Assembly (NCBI RefSeq): GCF_032854445.1
Contig: NC_088303.1
Coordinates: forward strand, 12,905,501-12,965,500
DNA: 60,000 bases
Direction: 5' to 3'
DNA from: Liolophura sinensis
Lineage: Eukaryota > Mollusca > Polyplacophora > Chitonida > Chitonidae
Shown here: positions 53,301 to 60,000 of the stretch, piece after piece
Layout: each line of letters begins with the position of its first letter
How positions within the stretch are numbered: position 1 is the first letter of the stretch
Made by a program: the position numbers and the translations under genes
The notes under the pieces: model-generated
Seen by the model: only the letters and a program-made list of their open reading frames with translations
Databases searched by the model: none
Told to the model about the DNA's origin: nothing

Positions 53301-56300
53301 CTGCCCTCCCAACATGGTGCCTTTTGAATTGCTGAATGCTCCCTCAGCTGGCACTGTCACGGGATACACAAGTAAAACCATAGCCATAAGTCTTCTTCTA
53401 AAATACATCCTCACAATCACATTAAGGGATACAAATTATGTTCATCTACTGAATGAATTTGAATGAAATGAATCGTTAATCTTATCGACACTTGTGTTTG
53501 TTATCTTATTAAGCAAATGAAATGGATGTTTTTGTTTGATGACTTTCGCATGGAAAAATCTATCCAAAACAAAACGATTAACTGCACTTTTCAAGACATC
53601 AGAGTCAGACATCAAAACAATTTGTCTGCAATAAGTCTGTAGGCATATATAATGATATACTCGCTGTCACCATAAATCCTTCTTATGAAGTCACTTACCA
53701 TTTAGGTCTGGCTTAGTTTTGGAGTTGGAGTTTGGCATCACTGTAAAAGAGATAATGTGTATCATTTTCTGTCTGAAACGAATCAATCTGGATTCGGGAA
53801 TCGTGCAAGAGCAGAACTAAAACGATGAATGAATTTTATTTAGGAATTTTTAATCAGATGTACAATTATTAACAAAATGCAGAAAAAGTATTCCTACTGC
53901 AACACTGATATCTCATGCGCATGACTGAAGCTGGCGAAGCTACATGTATCGTGGCAGAAGGTAGAGAAGCTATCATGGTAGAAAATAGTGAAGTTATCAC
54001 GGTAAAAGTTAATGAAGCTATCATGGTAAAAGGTAGTGAAGCTATCTTGCTGGAAGTTAATGAAGCCATCCTTATGTCTACTATAAATCTCACCCTGACA
54101 TATCCTGTCAATCAGCATGTCCTGAAGCGCTGGTAGCATGTCATAATTGAACAGCGTCAATAGGTTATTCCTCACGGGTTTTGACACAACAGAACGTAGT
54201 TGATCGTAATCGATTCCTCGGCCAATTCCAATGACGATTAACGCAATATTTTCAGATCTCGCGAGACTCGCTTCAAAGCTGGGATCATCTATGGAAATGC
54301 CATCTGTTATGATGACAGCTATTTGCGTCACTTCTGGTCGACCGCCATTTCTCTGGTTGAAAACATCCTTGACAGATGAAATAGTATCCGGTAAATTTGA
54401 CGTCCCTCCCGCTACTTGGATTCTAGAGAGGGAAGCTTTCAATGACGACAGAGATGGGGTCAGTTGTGAATCAATGGAGACTTTGTCATCAAAACTGATA
54501 AGTCCTGCCCTTACATGTTCCTGCCCAAGGTTTAGTTGTTGTAAAATGTAAAGCACCATGTCCTTCGTCGTTTCCAAGTCTTTCGGTTCCACACTCCCAG
54601 ATACATCGAGAGCGAAAACAAGGTCATACTTATTGGAGCAGCCTGGAAAACAAAAACCTTTCGATTTCGTATCCGAATGACATGAGAAAATATCAAAATC
54701 TGTAAGAAAAACGGCTCACTCAATAGTAAACACTCTTTCTTATTAAACATGCCACCATAATGCTGGCTGCCGTAGTATAAATGAAATATTCTTGAATGTG
54801 GCGTAAAACACAAATGCAATAAATAAATAAATAAATCATAAAATATGTTATTTTGTTAATGTAAGTCGAGTGTTAAATGATCCAACATAAGTAAATAATG
54901 ACATGTTTAACATTACAACTATAGGAGGTCAAAAGATGCAGGAATACTGCCATGATTTCACAGACGTCAACCTTGCCTCAATTTCCATTCACGAATTCGT
55001 AACACCGTCACGTGATCATAGAGCTTGCATCACTCACTGTAGATGATTGCATACATTCATTTTTACCACTGTTTGTTGGCACAGGTAAAACCAAATAATT
55101 ACCATGGTCCATTCCACAGTCGGGTAACACTTAATACTTACCCTGACCAATTTCATACATCCATTTTCCATGTTCACCGATGTTTGTTGGCCCGGGTGGC
55201 ACTAAATCGCGTATGGCACTGAAATCTGAAAGCTGTAGGTAAACAAAATTAGCAATTTATTATGATCTATTATTTTACTCTTGATTTTGATTCATTAAGA
55301 CACACTGTGTATGTGATTCAACTGAATAGGTTCTCGTGACATCGAGGGTAGCAGGGTTTTGTCTTCCACTGAAGATGGCAAAAATATGTTACCTGCTAAT
55401 AAAATCATGACAAATTAAAGTGAACGAAACCCACAAGATCTCTGACTACATTGTCAAAATAGAGGTTTACGGAAATGAAAGTCTGAATTTGAATAGCATC
55501 TTCTTTGCGAAATCGCAACTTTTATCTTCATTCCCTACACATTGTTGATAGAATTGGTGACTCTCCCCATTTCCCGCGAACACTTACCCCTGCATCCGAG
55601 GACAGGTAGCCTGTTCCTCGACACGTGACAGTTCCGTCGTAGTTCAGCAGATAATACGTGTACGTGCCGTCAGTGGTCAAAGCGGCCTGGAACGTGGCCA
55701 ACGAGGACTAGCAGAACATGAAGAAGTCTGTCATTAGGTGAGCGGAATAAACTGCGTAAGTACCAATAACGATTTCTTCATGACAAGACAACTGCTGCAA
55801 AGCCGACAGTCTGATAGTATATATCATCCATCTAAACAAGATTGCGGGGATCTCTCATAATTTCTGAATCTTAAGAAAGCTGCGATCAATGTAGGCTCCC
55901 CATGGGAATATCACGAACGAATATGTCAACTTCTCAGTTACAAAGTTTCACCTCTGGTCACCATGGTAACGTACATGTATGAAATATGCTCAAGTAACAT
56001 TAGCATCGGGTGTTTTATGGGTCGTGTGGGTTGTAAGCCAAACTCACCCGTTCTCTTTGACCGCGCACAGCTAATTCCTGGATGTACGTTGCATCAGAGG
56101 CGTTAACACAGGCTGCTTCAGTTGGCTGAAAACAAGTCCATAAAGTTGTATACATGATTGTGTCAAATGCTCACAGGGAATTTTAATCATGGCATGTCAC
56201 AGCAGTCAGTTCCCAAAACATTTGTGAATTCCAACCATGTGAGGCCTTCTGACGTCAGTGTAAATCACGAAACAGCGCAAAGCTTGCATGCATGCTCAAG

Positions 56301-59300
56301 CTATTTGAAGATTATCGTGCCTTAGAATAGTGCGCCTTAATTGAGGATGTTGTGTATTCTTTTAGAATACTGTAATACTGCTTGGCCTATTCGGAATAAC
56401 ATAACTTATCAGCTTGGAAAAAGCTCTCAACAGGCATACTGTTACAATACTGGATATTCTAATTGGTATTATTATGACAAAAAACGGGGTTGGCGCTACG
56501 ACCTTCACATTGAAAACCTTCGGGATGTAAACTAACCATAAAACATCAACATTACGTTAAGGATGTCATTCTGCAGTATCTTTAAAATATCCCATTCCCT
56601 GAAGCTGCCCAATCAACACGATCAGACGATCATTTCGGAAGAAAACGTCAAGTTTTAACGAGAAATTCTGCTTGTATAAAAACGTTCTTACCTGTAAAGC
56701 ATCTTTAGTTGTATTGATAACAGCGGTCGTCTGCAAAGAAAGAAAGAGCTCAATATTCGTCAGACATTGATCTCTGAACCCACCTTTTAAAAAAATTTCA
56801 GGCGGATCTGTTGCGCTCAAAACAAAAAGACTAAAAATGAGAATAATCTTGACCTTAGTATTCTTTCAAATGTGGTATAGCAAAACGTTAGTGTGGCATT
56901 CTTTTGGGTGTAAATCACATTGACAACACAGAAGAGGGGTTTAACCTTACTGTTTCTTGTGTTGCTGGTGTAAATCACATTGACAACACAGAAGAGGGTT
57001 CTAGCCTTTCTGGTTCTTGTGTTGTTGGTGTAAATCACATTGACAACACAGAATAAGGGTTTAACCTTACTGGTTCTTGTGTTGTTGGTGTAAATCACAT
57101 TGACAACACAGAAGAGGGTTCTAGCCTTTCTGGTTCTTGTGTTGTTGGGTGTAAATCACATTGACAACACAGAAGAGGGGTTTACCCTTAATGGTTCTTG
57201 TGTTGTTGGGTGTAATTCACACCGACAAGACAAGACAGAACAGTGGGATAACTTACTGGTTCTTGTGTTGTCGGGAGTAAGTCACACAACCAAGATAGAA
57301 CAGCTGGGTAATCTTACTGGTTCTTGTGTTCTCTGGAGTAAGTCAAACTCAGAAAACAGAACAACTGGATAACCTTACTGGCTCTGGTATTGTCGGGAGT
57401 AAGTCACACTCACAAGATAGAACAGCTGGATAACCTTAATGGTTCTTGGGCTGTCGGGAGTAAGTTACACTGACGACAGGGATAACCTTACCGGTTCTTG
57501 TGTTGTCGAAATGTCTTCACAAATGCGAACGTCTGTACGGAGCAGCTGAAATGAAATTGTAGTTCATCTTTGAAAAGGTCCTGTCTCTTTATACCGTCTT
57601 CACATATTTTTTCTTCATATGTATAATATGCTATGATATTTATAGAGATCACAAATGGAGACTAAACTAGCAAATACGGACCAACAAGAGAGTAATATTT
57701 AGAGGAAATAAATACACATTTAGCATTCGACGATACTTCACTAATGGAAAACTTATTTGTCTGGTTAAAGCTAGAGTACACTTAAAATGTGGGTGTTTTA
57801 GGAAATATTTTTGTTGCGACTTAAGATTTTATTTTTTTCTAAAATAGGATCGATTTGGATGGCATATGTGCGACTTGAGTTTCTGAAAAGTAGCGGAGAA
57901 ATGTCCTCGCAAGTCCTTGCTTCCATCCAGGTGTTAAATCGGGTGAAGGTTTATACAACACAGGTAAGTTAAAATAGATGCATTTGTCAAGATACGCCAA
58001 GATGAGGTACACATCCTAGTATAGACTTATTTTTGTATTCAGCAGTTAGCAAACTATCTACGGCAGAACTGAAGATACAAGTAAATAAAAATAATGCGTA
58101 AGCGGCAAATGTGTATCCTCTTAGGCACTTATCATCCAAATTATGCCTGTCTCACAAAGTCTCATAATGAACAGTGTGAACAGTTCTTTCCTTTATTTAT
58201 GACGTCATCAGAATCACCTCAGACATTTACCTGCTGAGAAGTTATGACATCATCGTCTTCTTGGTTATGTATCCTTATTTGGAACCAAGTGATGACCATG
58301 GCCCATGTAGGACTAAAGGCCTGCTGGGAAGGAAAGTACTTGATGACCTCGCTGGCTGTCGAGTTCAGGAGATCAGGGTCGCTTGTTTGTCGATAGTACA
58401 CATCTCCTTCTGTGAATTCACTGACGCCATTTTGTACCACCATTAGTTTCCAGTACTTCAAATCATTCCCTTCTATGGTTCTGAATTTTAAATAACCTTT
58501 TGTAGAAACCTACAAGACAAGATTTTCACAGTGGTGCAAATCATGATCGTCAAAGATGTGAATGAAAATGATTTAAATGCATGCACAAATATATCCTGTA
58601 TAGTTGAGTAGTTATTCAGTGATTTGGTGGTCGTCGCATAACCAAATGGTGCCTCGGCTTTTGCCGTATACTAGTACTATATGTGTTTATAGTGCCAGAA
58701 CTACTCGGCCGCCAACGTTTGTAAGGAAACTGGTGAGCGGTGCGATAAACATGGGAGGCTACTTGTGACTCCGCCGTCAACGTTTGTCCGGAAACTGCTG
58801 AGCGATGCACTAAACATGACTGGCTACTTGTGACTCGGCCGCTAGCTTTTGTCAGGAAACTTGGGAGCGGTGCGCTAAACATGGGAGGCAACTTGTGACT
58901 CGGCCGCCAACGTTTGTCAGGAAACTTGGGAGCGGTGCGCTAAACATGGGAGGCAACTTGTGTCTGGGCCGCCAACGTTTGTCAGGAAACTGGTAAACCA
59001 CTGATGCTGAAATCGATAACCGTATGTTCAATGATGATCAATTGAACTGAATATGATCAATTATAGTCGCATTTCTTATGTAATACAGGTGGAATTTTTC
59101 AGACCATAAAGTAATTATCATGCAAGCACAACTAGGTGTCAAAAATCTGAACATAGGGCATTGTGCCATCAGCAGAAACACATCTGGGGGACACATGGAG
59201 GAATATTGTGTACTTTTTTGAATACTATTATATACTACATTTTGTATATTTCATGAATTCTTTTTGTTATTTCATGGTATAGGTAGCTCTAAGATTACAA

Positions 59301-60000
59301 CAAAGAGTATGAAACACAGATTGCAGTCAGTTTGTGTACACATCTATTAATTGGGTTCCATTTCTGTGTTCTGAACCATCTTTCCTAAATCCTGACAGTT
59401 GGGGATCAACGAATCAAGATTAGATATAATACAGATTTTTTGTTATAAAGGAAATGAGGCGATAAGGCGGGCAAAGTCTTTTTAATAAATGGATAATATT
59501 AAACAGATAAATTCATTTAACTGGTTCCAAAAATACATGTGCATACAATGCAAACATGTAAACACTATCTTGTCTGCTGAGCCTATGTTCAGTTTGGGGT
59601 CAGCCGATGATTCACAACTAAGGTAGACACATTGATCGTGTTTAGTCGGACACACACCGTTTCAGTGATGGGCCAATTTCTCGCCTGCTTTGTGCATGGT
59701 GGTCTGAATGTCATTGCTAGTGTGGCTGTTTGTCTTCGTAATTAGCTTGTAAAATCTACACCAGTCCCTCAACACTAATAAACTCATGCTGAATTGTTTT
59801 AGCTTCACATTTTTACCTCCAACTTACCCGAACCCTGTCGTACGCTCTACCCCTAATGGAGACTCCAGGTATTATAGAGATCCTCTCGTTGGTAGATTCT
59901 AGTCTGGTGGACGGAATTTCTTTATCTCCGTTTTCCGGTCCAAATGGGTAAAAATCCAACAAGGGCGTGAGTTGAATGGTGGGGAATAGACAGCAGAGGT
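37685..60000 (-). CDS. Mesh/SUSD2-like multidomain membrane protein (NIDO-VWA-[IPT-AMOP-vWD-sushi]x2-TM), 5' end missing
   Basis: Coding exons in transcript order: 60000-59828 (partial), 58509-58231, 57545-57492, 56730-56692, 56125-56048, 55707-55588, 55232-55142, 54642-54094, 53740-53699, 53353-53108, 52306-52170, 50778-50624, 50522-50259, 49749-49457, 49187-49053, 48842-48675, 48344-48216, 47945-47820, 47051-46788, 46282-46103, 45722-45462, 44589-44453, 43916-43762, 42976-42707, 42335-42070, 41564-41430, 41106-40948, 40728-40600, 40385-40260, 39695-39429, 39174-38983, 38348-38183, 37766-37685. All borders are GT..AG and phases agree throughout, giving about 1,954 residues. NIDO, AMOP, vWD and sushi in this order are known from insect Mesh (septate junctions), vertebrate SUSD2 and MUC4, so an epithelial surface or junction role is inferred. 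The VWA and the duplicated core are unusual. Transcripts would test the chain. Confidence 0.88.
38410..38679 (-). mobile_element. Full-length tRNA-derived SINE with perfect target-site duplication
   Basis: On the minus strand the element starts with a tRNA-like head carrying an A box (TTGGCTCAGTCGG-like) and a B box (GAGTTCAAGTTCAGC-like). A conserved body follows (gtgggaaggtctccc...cggatggtcg...aataatgctgg on that strand), then the tail gtacggcgtaaaacacc with (AAAT)n repeats. It is flanked by an 11-bp perfect duplication, tgcaatttaaa, at 38399-38409 and 38680-38690. It sits in the Mesh-like gene intron between the sushi2 and membrane exons, in the same orientation as the gene. Confidence 0.9.
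38983..45722 (-). CDS. Module 2 of the Mesh-like protein: IPT2-AMOP2-vWD2-sushi2 (11 exons)
   Basis: Exon lengths are 261, 137, 155, 270, 266, 135, 159, 129, 126, 267 and 192 nt, mirroring module 1 exon by exon. IPT: GSMLGGQQIAIRGPHLVFV and CRTPMVTKIGVTTVYANVMN. AMOP: HKALCRRFTS, GLISCPCSVDRARAD, VNCLYNKGAQICF, GWEQRCCYDDRGVLLNAR and RRPSDCVLEFP. vWD: VEGDPHFITFDEVSYTFDG keeps the GDPH motif at which several mucin-type and SUSD2-type proteins are cleaved; EGLLGIYNSDPTDDFTSRDG follows. The segment after vWD has the KTESLFTYD block typical of Mesh and MUC4. Sushi: SCGFL, RLTCSPGYRLVG, VLLCTDEGW and GHCEP give the four-cysteine CCP pattern. Confidence 0.88.
40106..40182 (+). mobile_element. SINE tail fragment in the Mesh-like gene
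   Basis: gaatcttgagtatggcgtta is followed by an (AAAT)n run; tail only. Confidence 0.6.
44600..45496 (-). repeat. 45-bp minisatellite that includes the IPT2 exon end and donor
   Basis: About 20 copies of gtttactcacggtatacgca, ttcccctctgtacacc and cagcctatg. The first unit on the gene strand is coding: the last 35 nt of exon 45722-45462 and its GTGAGT donor are one repeat unit. Many downstream units keep the same GTGAGTAAAC word, creating a ladder of donor-like sites. Confidence 0.9.
46103..53353 (-). CDS. Module 1 of the Mesh-like protein: IPT1-AMOP1-vWD1-sushi1 (11 exons)
   Basis: Exon lengths are 246, 137, 155, 264, 293, 135, 168, 129, 126, 264 and 180 nt. IPT/TIG: GTMLGGQRIDVYGPCY and CTVPLVYFTGVTDVNIEVNG. 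A connecting strand exon ends in DIKLFGYK. AMOP: CNAWVTSERH, MTQCPCTLQQAENELGRF, PGCTLGVSVYC, FHQRCCYDENGSLLDAR and the C-terminal RPPSDCREY. vWD: STLDGSVYAFSAFGEFSVL and LTGLLGYYDTVASNDFTARD; the usual GDPH is replaced by SDPI. Sushi: four cysteines between VCPFL and NATYCE. The module starts and ends in phase 1, so it can be duplicated without breaking the frame. Its vWD is the more divergent of the two. Confidence 0.87.
47305..47369. repeat. (TA)n microsatellite
   Basis: An uninterrupted TA dinucleotide run of about 65 bp, preceded by a short GTAT-rich stretch. It is the source of Tyr/Ile-repeat open frames on both strands. Confidence 0.95.
49915..50125. repeat. Short minisatellite, unit about 38-40 bp, between the two AMOP1 exons
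   Basis: About six variable copies around gtacactgtaccatccagcc and acccagcccttac in the intron separating exons 50522-50259 and 49749-49457. Confidence 0.7.
50771..51905 (-). repeat. Minisatellite of about 38 bp that includes the acceptor of the exon before AMOP1
   Basis: About 30 copies of actctcctacaacaaaacat followed by tgctgttccctagacaaa. On the gene strand each unit reads TTGTTGYAG then GAGAGT, copying the true acceptor at 50779-50780 and the first bases of exon 50778-50624. Confidence 0.9.
52484..52696. repeat. Inverted repeat of about 210 bp in the Mesh-like gene
   Basis: ggaccgattctacaaagac with tgacttatgtcaaaaattt on the left answers aaattttgacttatgtcaaa with tctgtagaatcggtcc on the right in inverse orientation. 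The arms are about 45-50 bp and imperfect. It is probably a diverged foldback transposon. Confidence 0.6.
52845..53112 (-). repeat. Minisatellite of about 53 bp that includes the IPT1 exon donor
   Basis: Five copies around gtaccgttttgcacaaacag and atcttccatgatttaatgag. The unit edge ggcgtaccgt on the plus strand is ACG-GTACGCC on the gene strand, which is the donor of exon 53353-53108. Four further copies of the donor word lie downstream. Confidence 0.82.
53699..54642 (-). CDS. VWA (von Willebrand A) domain exon and linker exon of the Mesh-like protein
   Basis: One 549-nt exon (54642-54094) holds almost the whole VWA domain, followed by a 42-nt linker exon (53740-53699). The fold's core strand NKYDLVFALDVSGSVEPKD carries the DxSGS part of the MIDAS metal site. 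The threonine is in NLPDTIS and the distal aspartate in VIITDGIS, so all MIDAS residues are present and metal-dependent ligand binding is plausible. A cysteine at each end (GCSNK and DRICQ) probably closes the domain. The reading frame stays open for about 65 codons past the donor at 54093. Confidence 0.88.
53945..54072 (-). repeat. 24-bp minisatellite just inside the VWA exon donor
   Basis: Five copies of gaagctatcatggtaaaagt with a variable 4-nt end. On the gene strand the units are in frame with the VWA exon and would encode eight-residue repeats such as DSFTTFYH and DSFINFYR if the intron were retained. Confidence 0.8.
54748..54838 (+). mobile_element. SINE tail fragment in the Mesh-like gene
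   Basis: It contains gccaccataatgctggctgc, aaatgaaatattcttgaatg, tggcgtaaaacac and a short (AAAT)n tail. It lies upstream of the VWA exon. Confidence 0.75.
55142..60000 (-). CDS. NIDO domain of the Mesh-like protein, with an insert (7 visible exons)
   Basis: Visible residues 1 to about 278. The NIDO signature is seen in pieces: LLDFYPFGPENGDKEIP, then GRAYDRVRVSTKGYLKFR, GDVYYRQTSDPDLLNS, FSPTWAMVITWFQI, then ATFQAALTTDGTYTYYLLNY and finally NIGEHGKWMYEIGQ, which matches the usual SNVG-pG-RW end. Between TWFQI and TFQAAL, where most NIDO domains have a short loop, about 70 residues are inserted, encoded largely by three tiny exons of 54, 39 and 78 nt. The signal peptide and start codon lie beyond the right edge. 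Confidence 0.82.
56880..57508 (-). repeat. 60-bp minisatellite that includes the donor of the 54-nt NIDO-insert exon
   Basis: About ten copies of ttactggttcttgtgttgtt, ggtgtaaatcacattgacaa and cacagaagagggtttaacc. On the gene strand the unit contains ACAACACAAGAACCRGTAAGG, whose left part is the last 16 nt of exon 57545-57492 and whose GTAAGG is its donor. Confidence 0.9.
58690..58995. repeat. Minisatellite, unit about 64 bp, Mesh-like gene
   Basis: Five copies around actcggccgccaacgtttgt, caggaaacttgggagcggtg and cgctaaacatgggaggc, in the intron between exons 59828 and 58509. It is GC-rich compared with its surroundings. Confidence 0.8.

Overview
The window is nuclear DNA of an invertebrate animal. 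Genes are split into many short exons with canonical GT..AG introns, introns are AT-rich, and tRNA-headed SINE copies, minisatellites, a decayed Tc1-like transposon and small foldback elements are scattered through it. The SINE family and the protein similarities suggest a lophotrochozoan, most likely a mollusc. That placement is recalled rather than tested, and a brachiopod is not excluded. No rRNA, functional tRNA, CRISPR or prokaryotic feature was seen.

Three protein-coding genes are supported. (1) On the minus strand, from position 16259 down to 512 and continuing off the left edge, lies the 5' half of a phosphorylase kinase regulatory subunit beta gene (PHKB-like): 13 coding exons, 534 codons. 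(2) On the plus strand, 16725 to 31147, lies a complete ITFG1 (T-cell immunomodulatory protein / linkin) gene: 17 coding exons, 644 residues, with signal peptide, FG-GAP calcium-loop repeats, one C-terminal membrane helix and a conserved C-terminal tail. Genes 1 and 2 are head to head with only 465 bp between start codons, the same divergent arrangement PHKB and ITFG1 have in human. (3) On the minus strand, from the right edge (60000) down to 37685, lies all but the 5' end of a very large Mesh/SUSD2-like membrane protein gene: 33 visible coding exons, about 1,954 residues. Its order is NIDO, VWA, then IPT-AMOP-vWD-sushi twice, then a membrane helix and a short tail ending in an exon with an NPQF motif. 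The two IPT-to-sushi modules are encoded by 11 exons each, with the same intron phases and nearly the same exon lengths, so they arose by an intragenic tandem duplication.

Layout: 1-16259 PHKB-like (about 5 kb intron at 4427-9426 holds the Tc1-like pseudogene); 16260-16724 shared promoter region; 16725-31147 ITFG1; 31148 to about 33300 probable ITFG1 3' UTR and flank with an AATAAA signal; 33300-37684 intergenic, repeat-rich, between two convergent gene ends; 37685-60000 the Mesh-like gene.

The most unusual signal is in the repeats. At least five intronic minisatellites begin exactly at, or include, an active splice site and a piece of the adjoining exon: ITFG1 exon 8 acceptor, and in the Mesh-like gene the NIDO-insert exon donor, the IPT1 and IPT2 donors, and the acceptor of the exon before AMOP1. 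Tandem amplification appears to be seeded at exon/intron borders, giving ladders of decoy splice sites. All exon borders were read by eye from reading-frame continuity, GT/AG signals and recalled family sequences. No alignment or transcript evidence was available.
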